Shown piece after piece: positions 17,169 to 24,379 of a stretch of 30,523 nt of DNA. The translations under genes and the position numbers were made by a program. The notes beneath the pieces are model-generated. The model was given only the letters and a program-made list of their open reading frames with translations, made no database searches and had not been told where the DNA came from. Source of the DNA: a virus; IMG/VR virus record IMGVR_UViG_3300021093_000258, positions 1 through 30,523 of that record; one strand, given 5' to 3'. Each line of letters opens with the position of its first letter. Position 1 is the first letter of the stretch.

Positions 17169-17828
17169 ATGGGCTATTTGAATAATACTTCGGTCGTTGT
17201 TGACGCGATTTTAACAAAAAAGGGTAGAGAGCTGCTAGCTAGAAATGACGGTTCTTTTAAAATTACACAATTCTCTTTAGCAGATGATGAGGTAGATTAT
17301 ACCTTGTATAATCCTAATCACCCTTCAGGATCAGCGTTTTATGGAGAAGCTATTGAAAGAATGCCAGTATTAGAGGCATTTCCAGATGATACACAGATAA
17401 TGAAGTATAAACTAATTACTCTTCCAAGAGGAACCGCAAAGATACCGGTTATTAACGTAGGATATACCTCTATTAGTTTAAAGCAAGGAGCTTCTTTAGC
17501 AATAAGCCCTCAAACGTTGAACTATCTAGGAACTACTTCTACTTTTGAGCAATCCGGATACGTAGTAACTATCGGAGACGTTAGAACTATGAGTTCGTTT
17601 ACAGGTGTTGGAATTAACACTCCATCAGCAGCTGCTTTAAATACTACTACTACGGTTGGTACGGTAGTTAGTCAAACAGTAATTGGTACTACTATCAACT
17701 TAACTGCTACTACAGTTAATACTTTATTTGGAACAGGAACTACTTTAAATACTATCTTAACCGTTATAGGTAGAGACTCTGGAGCTAGAATTTCAGTACC
17801 GGTAACTATTACAAAAACTAATGTTTAA
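17169..17828 (+). CDS. Virion structural protein, 219 aa
   Basis: The N-terminal half has a pattern I associate with T4-type phages of Bacteroidota: MGYLNNTSVVVDAILTKKGR, then ELLARNDGSFKITQFSLADD, EVDYTLYNPNHPSG, FYGEAIERMPVLEAFPDDTQ, MKYKLITLPRGTAKIPVI. These would form a compact adaptor domain that also occurs at the N-terminus of larger fibre proteins. The C-terminal half (about 120-219) is Thr/Val/Ile-rich beta sequence of low complexity, like a fibre shaft or Ig-like domain. It is the first gene after element 3 and the head of the tail-tip module. I infer a tail-terminator, collar or fibre-adaptor role; the exact place in the virion is unknown. Confidence 0.7.
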   Translation: MGYLNNTSVVVDAILTKKGRELLARNDGSFKITQFSLADDEVDYTLYNPNHPSGSAFYGEAIERMPVLEAFPDDTQIMKYKLITLPRGTAKIPVINVGYTSISLKQGASLAISPQTLNYLGTTSTFEQSGYVVTIGDVRTMSSFTGVGINTPSAAALNTTTTVGTVVSQTVIGTTINLTATTVNTLFGTGTTLNTILTVIGRDSGARISVPVTITKTNV

Positions 17829-17839
17829 TAAATTATAAT

Positions 17840-18877
17840 ATGTCTTTTATAACTCTTCAATCAACAGATTTTGTAGTATCGAACGACGCCGTTACAGCAC
17901 CTGCGTGGTCTACAGGAAACCCAACTTTGCAAGGAAATACAATGTATTTGACTCCGGCCAAGTCTTCTGCACCTACTTTTTTTACTGATGTATATCACGC
18001 AAGTGGAGCAACTACTTCCTCTCTTCCTCAGTTTTCGATAGCATATGGGCATATTTCAGGTTCTGGAAGTCAGTGGTATAATCAGTTAGTAGCAGGAAAT
18101 TCTCCAACGAGAACTATATATGGACAGTTTAGAAATATGGTTTACGGAGATGAAAATACAAGTTTTAACTTTGGGGGTCTAAATACAACAGCTAGAGATA
18201 TTTTTGTTATTAACGTAAATAGAAACTCCTACAAAGAAAGTTTATTCCCTGGTACATTTAATCTTACCTTAATTAATGGAGCTACTACTTGCTCTTTAAC
18301 TACAAATGCTAATCAAATTAGTACTGTTAACTATCTAGATTGTGGTAGAGTTTATGATATCGTTAGTGGAAGTAACGGTAATGCTACAGCAGTAAAACCT
18401 TCACTCAGTACTGCAACTGCAGGTTATACTAATTCTGGATCTTATGGATTATTCCTAGCAGATATAGGAGTTATTATTTTAAATCCAGCAGCATTATCTT
18501 TAAGCCCTAACTACGGAGGAATAAATCTTGTTTATAACGCTCAGTCAAACGTAAATAACTTTATTTGGTCTAACTTATTTAGTTTAATGTCTCCGACAAA
18601 TGCATCGTTTACTTTGAATAGCTACGAGACAGTATCTTCAGATTACGTATTTGTAAGAGTACCAAACAATCAATTCAACTACACTACTAATCCAAGTATC
18701 ATATCAGGATCAGGTGCTTTACTCTATTCAACTTTGATTAATAACCCTCAAACCTACCTTACTACAGTAGGTTTATACAACGATAATCAAGAGTTAGTAG
18801 CCGTAGCTAAATTGAGTAAACCTCTCGTTAAGGATTTTACCAAAGAAGCCCTCATTCAGGTAAAACTTAACTGGTGA
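17840..18877 (+). CDS. Tail/fibre structural protein with two recurrent modules
   Basis: The 345-aa protein is beta-rich. Residues about 90-145 (RTIYGQFRNMVYGDENTSFN, then IFVINVNRNSYKESLFPGTF) and about 203-220 (GLFLADIGVIILNPAALS) resemble a core also present in the 800-aa protein downstream (VFSIPQIKYGEKIKEGSF; NIFYAQGLTVVTNPYYL). The C-terminal module (267-345), with FVRVPNNQFNYTTNPSI, TYLTTVGLYNDNQELVAVAK and LSKPLVKDF, matches nearly the whole 99-aa protein at 21996. The start follows TAATAAATTATAATATG. I infer a tail-tip or fibre-base protein. The homology statements come from direct comparison within the window. Confidence 0.68.
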   Translation: MSFITLQSTDFVVSNDAVTAPAWSTGNPTLQGNTMYLTPAKSSAPTFFTDVYHASGATTSSLPQFSIAYGHISGSGSQWYNQLVAGNSPTRTIYGQFRNMVYGDENTSFNFGGLNTTARDIFVINVNRNSYKESLFPGTFNLTLINGATTCSLTTNANQISTVNYLDCGRVYDIVSGSNGNATAVKPSLSTATAGYTNSGSYGLFLADIGVIILNPAALSLSPNYGGINLVYNAQSNVNNFIWSNLFSLMSPTNASFTLNSYETVSSDYVFVRVPNNQFNYTTNPSIISGSGALLYSTLINNPQTYLTTVGLYNDNQELVAVAKLSKPLVKDFTKEALIQVKLNW

Positions 18878-18916
18878 TGAAGTTGAATTGGTAAGTAAAA
18901 AATCTTATATTATATA

Positions 18917-21319
18917 ATGAGTTCTGCAGGTAAATCTCTTAATAGATCGGACGTCTCTGTACTACCACATACGGCATACAAGCAAGGTAGTATAAATATA
19001 ACCTATTACTCAGATCTAACATCTAGCGGATATAACTACATATACTCAGGAGTAGATAATACCGGGTCTGTAAATTTAGATACTCACTCTTTGAATTACA
19101 GATCTATATCTAAATTATTCTACAATCAACAAGTATACTCTCAATCTTATTTGAAGCCTACTGCTGAAATGACTTATCAGGATTTAGCAGATGTAGAATA
19201 TAATGATGGAAATTACACTTCTAAACAATCCTTTACCAACTATCTTCAGTCTACAGCTGCATCGGGTACGTTAGATTCCGATACGCGATATTTTTACTCT
19301 TCTTCCCTATCTGCAAGCGTAAGACTTCCAGGGCAAGTTACAGTTTTCTCTATACCTCAAATAAAGTACGGTGAAAAGATAAAAGAAGGAAGTTTCGCAA
19401 TAGAAGCTACTGATAAGTCTTTTTATATAGTAGATGATAGAAATGGAAACTTAGTAGATATAGTACCTTACTTAAAGAGTAAATCCGGGTCAATAGGATA
19501 TACTGCAAGTCTTAGTAACTATACAGGAAGTTTACTCTACAGTACTAACTTTATCTACGAAGCTTTAAATTATTCTTTTAATAATAATAACACAGGGTCG
19601 GTTGGAAATATTTTTTATGCTCAAGGGTTAACAGTAGTAACTAACCCTTATTATTTAAATTCTATAATACCGCCAACACCAACTCCAACTCCAACACCGA
19701 CTCCAACTCCAACACCGACTCCTACTAACACGCCTACTCCAACTCCATCTCCGACGCCGACGCCAACTCCAACTCCAACGCCTACACCCACACCAACTCC
19801 GTATCCTGATGTTTACGTTATTTGGAAGATGAACCAGTATAGCTCTTCTTTTACTGAAGTAGTATTAGATAATAATTTTAGAATTAGAGAAGACGGTAGT
19901 GGTTACACCTTTTTACCAGATGTTAACTCAGTTAAACCTGGACAATTATTATCAGGATCTTTTACTATAACCGCTTCTGCTGGTAACATATATCACAACA
20001 CTAGATCGTTAATAGTAGAAACTTTCTATCAGACCAACGATTCAAGTGGAAGTATTCCTTATACCGGTAGTGTTTGGAATATTATAGGGTACCCTACTGT
20101 TACTTCTGGATCTGAAGTAGTAGAAACCACCAGTAGTAATGCAGGAGGCGGATTAGTATCAGCATCTTCTTTTGTAACTTATAGTAGAAATACAGGTTTA
20201 GATTTCTTTACAGTACCTCTATCAGCAAGTGCAGGTAGTACTCAATCTATCTTTATTAATAACTTTTTACTTAATCTTCCTACTCCTACTCCAACTCCAA
20301 CACCAACACCTAATTGTGCAGTATTAGGAACTGCTGTGGAGATTGTATTACCGACACCTACACCAACTCCTACTCCTACAGGTACACCAACTCCTACTCC
20401 TACTCCTGTAATAATAGCTACTAATACTCCAACACCAACTCCTACTCCTGTAGTAGCTTCTACGAAATATAAATTTTTAGGCGTACACTATGCTGATGCA
20501 GCAAGCGCTTGCGCAGATCCTTTTATAACTAGCGTAACATCATATGCAGCAGCATCTAGTTCAACAGCCGTAATAAAATTCTTTAACAATCCTCAGTTAT
20601 CAGGTAGTGGATTAGTTCCAACAGGAGCTCCTGGATTCTATAAATTTCAGTTAGATGGAGAGACGGATTATTATAGTTGTGAAATCGACTCTTCAGGTAA
20701 CGTTACTAATATTGCTATATGTTTAGTACCTACTCCTACTCCTGGTCCTACTGCAACTCCAACACCTACACCAACTCCGTTCTCTTGTGCTACTTGTAAT
20801 AGTTGGGAATATCAAGGAGGAAGTATACCAGCTGAAGGAGATATTATAAGTTATTATTCTTGTGAAGACGGTTCTAATCAAACGAAAGTAGTATCGTCAG
20901 GAGATGCAACTGGTAATTTCTGTAACTGCGATACGATAGGTAACCCTACTTCGTTAAATGGAACTACTTTAACTCAAATAGGACTATGTTCTGCTCCTAC
21001 TAATACACCTACTCCTACACCAGCAGCACCTACAAATACTCCTACTCCTACTCCAATAACTTACTACACTTATATAGTAAACGATACTTCTTATGCTGAT
21101 CCTGTTGCTGCTTGTGCTAGTTCTCATACAAGTGTAACATTATATGCTGCTGAAAGTACGGCATTGACAGTAACCACTTTCTATACCGATTCAGCTCTTA
21201 CTTCTGAATTTGCTGGTACAGGAGATTACTATAGGTATCAAATACAAGGAGGAATTGGATCAGTACGTGCACAGATAGCAGCTAACGGTGCTGTACTAGA
21301 TGCACAGAATTGTATATAA
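18917..21319 (+). CDS. Modular adhesin-like tail protein with Thr-Pro linkers, 800 aa
   Basis: The N-terminal 250 residues form a virion-attachment region. It has Tyr/Ser-rich strands, FTNYLQSTAASGTLDSDTRY (106-125) and a core shared with the 345-aa protein (VFSIPQIKYGEKIKEGSF, 143-160). A (Thr-Pro) tract follows (252-295), then a beta domain (296-454), and then further TP tracts separating small modules. These are module A1 (about 516-602; YADAASACA...C), cysteine-rich module B (about 622-693; CATCNSWEY, NFCNCD, GLC) and module A2 (about 715-800; YADPVAACA...NC at the C-terminus). A1 and A2 are diverged copies. Rigid TP-linked domains at the tail tip are what a receptor-binding protein would need. 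That function is inferred; the architecture is seen directly. Confidence 0.72.
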   Translation: MSSAGKSLNRSDVSVLPHTAYKQGSINITYYSDLTSSGYNYIYSGVDNTGSVNLDTHSLNYRSISKLFYNQQVYSQSYLKPTAEMTYQDLADVEYNDGNYTSKQSFTNYLQSTAASGTLDSDTRYFYSSSLSASVRLPGQVTVFSIPQIKYGEKIKEGSFAIEATDKSFYIVDDRNGNLVDIVPYLKSKSGSIGYTASLSNYTGSLLYSTNFIYEALNYSFNNNNTGSVGNIFYAQGLTVVTNPYYLNSIIPPTPTPTPTPTPTPTPTPTNTPTPTPSPTPTPTPTPTPTPTPTPYPDVYVIWKMNQYSSSFTEVVLDNNFRIREDGSGYTFLPDVNSVKPGQLLSGSFTITASAGNIYHNTRSLIVETFYQTNDSSGSIPYTGSVWNIIGYPTVTSGSEVVETTSSNAGGGLVSASSFVTYSRNTGLDFFTVPLSASAGSTQSIFINNFLLNLPTPTPTPTPTPNCAVLGTAVEIVLPTPTPTPTPTGTPTPTPTPVIIATNTPTPTPTPVVASTKYKFLGVHYADAASACADPFITSVTSYAAASSSTAVIKFFNNPQLSGSGLVPTGAPGFYKFQLDGETDYYSCEIDSSGNVTNIAICLVPTPTPGPTATPTPTPTPFSCATCNSWEYQGGSIPAEGDIISYYSCEDGSNQTKVVSSGDATGNFCNCDTIGNPTSLNGTTLTQIGLCSAPTNTPTPTPAAPTNTPTPTPITYYTYIVNDTSYADPVAACASSHTSVTLYAAESTALTVTTFYTDSALTSEFAGTGDYYRYQIQGGIGSVRAQIAANGAVLDAQNCI
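19670..19801 (+). repeat. Thr-Pro hexanucleotide repeat tract 1
   Basis: In-frame hexamers of the type CCnACn encode about 44 residues of almost pure (Thr-Pro), with single Asn and Ser interruptions. Codon third positions vary, but short exact blocks recur: CCAACTCCAACACCGACT appears twice in tandem near the start. The tract is long enough to change length by slippage or recombination. Confidence 0.9.
20279..20449 (+). repeat. Thr-Pro repeat tract 2 (three blocks)
   Basis: Three TP blocks are separated by two short spacers (NCAVLGTAVEIVL and VIIATN). The phrase ATNTPTPTPTP recurs in the next gene's tract, so the linker sequences of the two genes are related beyond the simple dipeptide. Confidence 0.88.
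20729..20779 (+). repeat. Thr-Pro repeat tract 3
   Basis: A short tract (PTPTPGPTATPTPTPTP) joins module A1 to the cysteine-rich module B of the 800-aa protein. Confidence 0.85.
20996..21055 (+). repeat. Thr-Pro repeat tract 4
   Basis: Two copies of PTNTPTPTP separated by Ala-Ala join module B to the C-terminal module A2. It is a short internal duplication. Confidence 0.85.
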
Positions 21320-21321
21320 AA

Positions 21322-21330
21322 TATTTATAT
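21322..21330 (+). promoter_or_regulatory. TATTTAT element 4, candidate late promoter
   Basis: ATATTTATATTGAATG fills the 14-base gap between the 800-aa gene and the 216-aa gene. The first T is only 12 bases before the ATG at 21334, so a promoter here would give an almost leaderless transcript. Confidence 0.48.
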
Positions 21331-21333
21331 TGA

Positions 21334-21984
21334 ATGTCTAAAATAGTAGAAATAACATTAACTTCGGCAGGAGCAGGTAACGGAACTACTTTCGATATCT
21401 ACTCTAATGGAGATAGCTATGCAGCTCCAGTTGCTACTGGTATAACCTTAGCTACTTTGCTAGCTGGCTATCAGGTAACAGTACCTAACGGAGCTACTCT
21501 AGTAAAAGTTTCTGGTTCAGCAGCTTGCGGATTACAACCATCTGCAGGAATAACTATTACAGCTGCAGGTACTACACCAACACCTACACCAACACCTACA
21601 CCAACACCTACCAATACCCCTACTCCTACGCCTACTACAGTAGTAGTAGCTACTAATACACCAACGCCAACTCCAACTCCTACTTCTACTCCTACACCTA
21701 CGCCTACTACCGTTTATACTTTAGTAGGAACCTTTACTAGGTTATTAGACGAAACAGGATGTACGCCTATAGGAGGTAGTACAGATATTTACTTAGATCC
21801 TACAGATTTAGGTAAGTACCAAGCTAACTTTGACTGTTTTGCAAATATATCCTATAATACATCTGATATTAAAGCAAGAGATGCTTCCGGTAACTTGTTA
21901 GGAAGTCAGTACTTTATAGATGATTGTGGTACTACTTGGAGTATTACTACTGGAAATTTAACTTATAATTCAGTACAGTGTTAA
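21334..21984 (+). CDS. Second Thr-Pro-linked tail adhesin-like protein, 216 aa
   Basis: An N-terminal beta domain (1-78: VEITLTSAGAGNGTTFDIYS, then LATLLAGYQVTVPNGATLVK and VSGSAACG) has a pattern I associate with phage tail-tip proteins. A TP tract follows (about 81-124), then a C-terminal domain (about 127-216) with three or four cysteines (DETGCTPIG, ANFDCFANI, FIDDCGTTW) and a final Cys residue. The last domain is not a copy of modules A or B in the preceding gene. It has its own TATTTAT element and may be expressed at a different level from the 800-aa protein. I infer an accessory receptor-binding or decoration protein. There is no signal peptide. Confidence 0.68.
   Translation: MSKIVEITLTSAGAGNGTTFDIYSNGDSYAAPVATGITLATLLAGYQVTVPNGATLVKVSGSAACGLQPSAGITITAAGTTPTPTPTPTPTPTNTPTPTPTTVVVATNTPTPTPTPTSTPTPTPTTVYTLVGTFTRLLDETGCTPIGGSTDIYLDPTDLGKYQANFDCFANISYNTSDIKARDASGNLLGSQYFIDDCGTTWSITTGNLTYNSVQC
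21574..21705 (+). repeat. Thr-Pro repeat tract 5
   Basis: Two TP blocks (with Asn and Ser interruptions) are joined by TTVVVATN. The flavour matches tract 2 of the preceding gene, giving a region of shared sequence through which the two adhesin genes could recombine. Confidence 0.88.
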
Positions 21985-21995
21985 AATAAAGAAAA

Positions 21996-22295
21996 ATGCC
22001 GGTAAACTACTCACCTTATAAAGTAAAGTTCAAATCTAGTCAAACTATCTATCAGCAAGATATAGTATGTAGAGTCAATGAAAACGAGTTTAATATGACT
22101 TTAAATCCCTCTATTGCTACGGATACGAGTGGATCTTTAAGAAACTTTGCTACCGGTTCAGATTTTGAACCCTATGTAACTACGGTAGGTCTTTATAATG
22201 AATCTAATGAACTGTTAGTAGTTGGTAAATTAGCGCAGCCTTTCAGGTTACCTTCTACTACCGATACTACTTTTATTATAAGGTATGATTTTTAA
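21996..22295 (+). CDS. Small structural protein, stand-alone copy of a fibre module
   Basis: The 99-aa protein contains DIVCRVNENEFNMTLNPSIA, then YVTTVGLYNESNELLVVGKL and AQPFRLPSTTDTTFIIRYDF. This aligns along its length with residues 267-345 of the 345-aa protein: shared N-x-FN-x-T-x-NPSI, Y-x-TTVGLYN-x-x-x-EL, KL-x-x-P. The leader TTAAAATAAAGAAAAATG is A-rich. I infer a trimerisation, capping or attachment module for the tail fibre complex, made both as a domain and as a separate protein. Confidence 0.68.
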   Translation: MPVNYSPYKVKFKSSQTIYQQDIVCRVNENEFNMTLNPSIATDTSGSLRNFATGSDFEPYVTTVGLYNESNELLVVGKLAQPFRLPSTTDTTFIIRYDF

Positions 22296-22306
22296 AAATT
22301 AATTTT

Positions 22307-22738
22307 ATGAACGAATGGAGGTCTTGGGACAAGTTAGAAAATATAGAAGAGTTTGAAGGCTTCGTATATAAAATAACCAATCTCACTAATAACAAATTCT
22401 ACATTGGTAAGAAGAACTTTTTTAGTAAAAGAAATAAACCTTTAACTAAGAAGGAATTATCTGAACAAACTGATAAGAGAAAGTCAAAAAAGAAACTAGT
22501 AGTTACTGAATCTGATTGGAAAAACTACTGGGGATCAAATAAAGAACTTCTCGAAGACGTAAAAAGGTTAGGAAAAGATCAATTTGAAAGACAAATACTA
22601 ATGTTATGTAAGACTAAAAAAGCTCTTACTTACTACGAACTACACTTCCAATGCAAGTATGAATGCTTAATATCTCCAGGATTTACTTATAATGATAATA
22701 TATTAGGCAAATTCTTCCCGAAAGATTTAACTTTATAG
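22307..22738 (+). CDS. GIY-YIG family nuclease-like protein
   Basis: The 143-aa protein starts its domain with FVYKITNLTNNKFYIGKKNF (residues about 19-38). It fits the GIY-YIG motif with VYK for GIY and FYIGKK for YIG. A helix and a conserved-looking block VTESDWKNYWGSNKELLEDV, then RLGKDQFERQIL, follow, and YELHFQCKYE may supply the family's catalytic Glu. No separate DNA-binding domain is present, so it is a single-domain enzyme rather than a classic Seg-type homing endonuclease with a C-terminal module. It lies between the tail-fibre genes and the primase, a common insertion place for mobile nucleases. It may be a homing nuclease or a phage DNA-processing nuclease; the sequence does not decide. 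Confidence 0.8.
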   Translation: MNEWRSWDKLENIEEFEGFVYKITNLTNNKFYIGKKNFFSKRNKPLTKKELSEQTDKRKSKKKLVVTESDWKNYWGSNKELLEDVKRLGKDQFERQILMLCKTKKALTYYELHFQCKYECLISPGFTYNDNILGKFFPKDLTL

Positions 22739-22776
22739 AAGTTGCATCCTATGGCTTTCTAAGTCATATTAGTAGT

Positions 22777-23712
22777 ATGGATAACGTGTCTTTACTGTTA
22801 GGCATAGTGGAACAAGCAATAGGAAAAGGTAAGAGAACTTCAGGTAATAATTATGCCTTTTACTGTCCTATTTGTAATCACCGCAAACCAAAACTCGAAT
22901 TAGATTTTGATACAGAGTTTTATCATTGTTGGACTTGTCAACCAGCAACAAAAGGTCGTAGTATCGTTTCTCTATTTAAAAGATTAAAGATATCAAACGA
23001 TCTTATAAAAGAAGTAAAACGGTATAGTAAATATAAGGAGTCTCGTAATGATAAGGAAAATAAAGAAGAAACGTTACAGTTAAAACTTCCTCCTGAATAT
23101 AAATCATTATCAGATTACCAATCAAGTATAATAGCAAAACACGCCTTAAGTTATTTAGAAAGTAGATGTATTAGTCAAGAAGATATTATAAAATACAGAA
23201 TAGGGTATTGTGAGAGTGGGATATATAGAAATTGTGTTATTATACCATCTTATGATAAGTTAGGAAATCTTAACTACTTTGTTGCCAGAACTTTTCAAAA
23301 AGATGCAACTAGAAAATATTTTAATCCTAAAGTAGATAAGAAAAATATAGTAGGGTTTGAAAATTATATTAACTGGAATATACCAGTTATTCTATGTGAA
23401 GGAGTATTTGATGCAATTGCAATTAAAAGAAATGCAATACCTCTATTAGGTAAGAGTATCACAGAAGGTCTAATGAAGGAGTTGGTCAAATCAGAGGTAA
23501 ATACAATTTATCTATGTCTAGATAGGGATGCACAAAAAGATGCCTTAGTTTATGCAGAAAAACTACTTAATTTAGGAAAGGAAGTATATTTACTAGAATT
23601 AGAAGAAAAGGATCCAAGCGAACTAGGATTTGAATCTTTTATTAAACTACTACACACAGCTAAAAAACTAGACTTATTTGATATACTAAAAAAAAGAATA
23701 TCTTTAATTTAA
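22777..23712 (+). CDS. DNA primase, CHC2 zinc-binding and Toprim domains
   Basis: The 311-aa protein has the N-terminal zinc-binding domain of DnaG/gp61-type primases: FYCPICNHRKPKLELDF with Cys30 and Cys33, then YHCWTCQ with His50, Cys51 and Cys54. After a linker (about 75-105), the catalytic core ends in a Toprim fold with the metal-binding Glu208 (VILCEGVFDAIA) and the Asp249-x-Asp251 pair (LCLDRDAQKDA), plus KDPSELG near the end. It synthesises RNA primers for lagging-strand replication, normally partnered with a hexameric helicase. No helicase domain is fused here. It is closest in size to T4 gp61 (about 340 aa). The gene follows a 38-base gap and precedes the exonuclease by 3 bases. Confidence 0.9.
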   Translation: MDNVSLLLGIVEQAIGKGKRTSGNNYAFYCPICNHRKPKLELDFDTEFYHCWTCQPATKGRSIVSLFKRLKISNDLIKEVKRYSKYKESRNDKENKEETLQLKLPPEYKSLSDYQSSIIAKHALSYLESRCISQEDIIKYRIGYCESGIYRNCVIIPSYDKLGNLNYFVARTFQKDATRKYFNPKVDKKNIVGFENYINWNIPVILCEGVFDAIAIKRNAIPLLGKSITEGLMKELVKSEVNTIYLCLDRDAQKDALVYAEKLLNLGKEVYLLELEEKDPSELGFESFIKLLHTAKKLDLFDILKKRISLI

Positions 23713-23715
23713 AAT

Positions 23716-24366
23716 ATGGAAACACAACAAATTGAGAACTTACTAATTGAACAAAGAAGTGATGAATGGTTTAATTTAAGAAGAGGAAAATTAACAAGCT
23801 CCGAGATTAGTAAGATTATGGGTCAAGAAGGTAAGTTAAGTGAAAATGCAAAAACTTATATCTTAGAAAAAGTTACTGAAATTTTAGGAGGAGTAAAAGC
23901 ACCAGCAGTAGGTGCTGCATTAGATTGGGGTACAGAACTAGAATCAGAAGCTATTTTATATTATCAACAGAAACACAGTCAGATTGTACAAAAGGCATCT
24001 TTTGTACCTTACAGTGATAACTACGGAGGATCTCCAGACGGATTAGTTGGAGTAGAAGGTATAGTTGAGGTAAAATGTCCATTTAACTCTTCAAACCATT
24101 TTAAACATGGTCTAATAAATTCTCCAGACGAATTTAAAAAAGCAAAGCCTGAATATTATTGGCAATGTGCATCTAACATGCTGGTTACTAACACTCAATG
24201 GTGTGATTTTATAAGCTACGATCCAAGAGTAATCCCAGAGTATAGAATGTTTGTTTTTAGATTGGAAAGAAGTGAAGTGGATGATAATATAATTCTTGAA
24301 AGACTTGAGTTAGCAGTGAAATATATGGAAACCCTTAAAGCAAGTCTACAAAGTAGAATTATATAA
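23716..24366 (+). CDS. YqaJ / lambda-exonuclease-type recombination nuclease
   Basis: The 216-aa protein shows the PD-(D/E)XK exonuclease pattern of lambda Exo and YqaJ. It has RSDEWFNLRRGKLTSSEISK at the start (residues 14-33), WGTELESEA with Glu76, the catalytic Asp108 in GGSPDGLVG, Glu118-x-Lys120 in IVEVKCPF, and Gln150 in YYWQCASNM. This family degrades 5'-ended strands at double-strand ends to prepare single-strand annealing. T4 uses gp46/47 for that job, so the gene is an unusual member of a T4-like set. It follows the primase closely and is followed by a TATTTAT element that begins right after its TAA. Confidence 0.88.
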   Translation: METQQIENLLIEQRSDEWFNLRRGKLTSSEISKIMGQEGKLSENAKTYILEKVTEILGGVKAPAVGAALDWGTELESEAILYYQQKHSQIVQKASFVPYSDNYGGSPDGLVGVEGIVEVKCPFNSSNHFKHGLINSPDEFKKAKPEYYWQCASNMLVTNTQWCDFISYDPRVIPEYRMFVFRLERSEVDDNIILERLELAVKYMETLKASLQSRII

Positions 24367-24375
24367 TATTTATAA
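24367..24375 (+). promoter_or_regulatory. TATTTAT element 5, candidate late promoter
   Basis: ATATTTATAAGTGTATG begins 1 base after the TAA of the exonuclease. The first T is 13 bases before the ATG at 24380. Its position separates the DNA-metabolism genes from the nucleotidyltransferase-metallopeptidase group. Confidence 0.5.
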
Positions 24376-24379
24376 GTGT

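Noticed and set aside
19670-21705. Regular repeats considered as a CRISPR array
   Set aside because: The repeats are 6-base units encoding Thr-Pro in frame within tail genes. There are no fixed-length spacers or palindromic repeats.
18917-21984. Diversity-generating retroelement acting on the adhesin genes
   Set aside because: No reverse transcriptase gene or template repeat is visible in the window, and the A1/A2 module differences are not adenine-specific by inspection.
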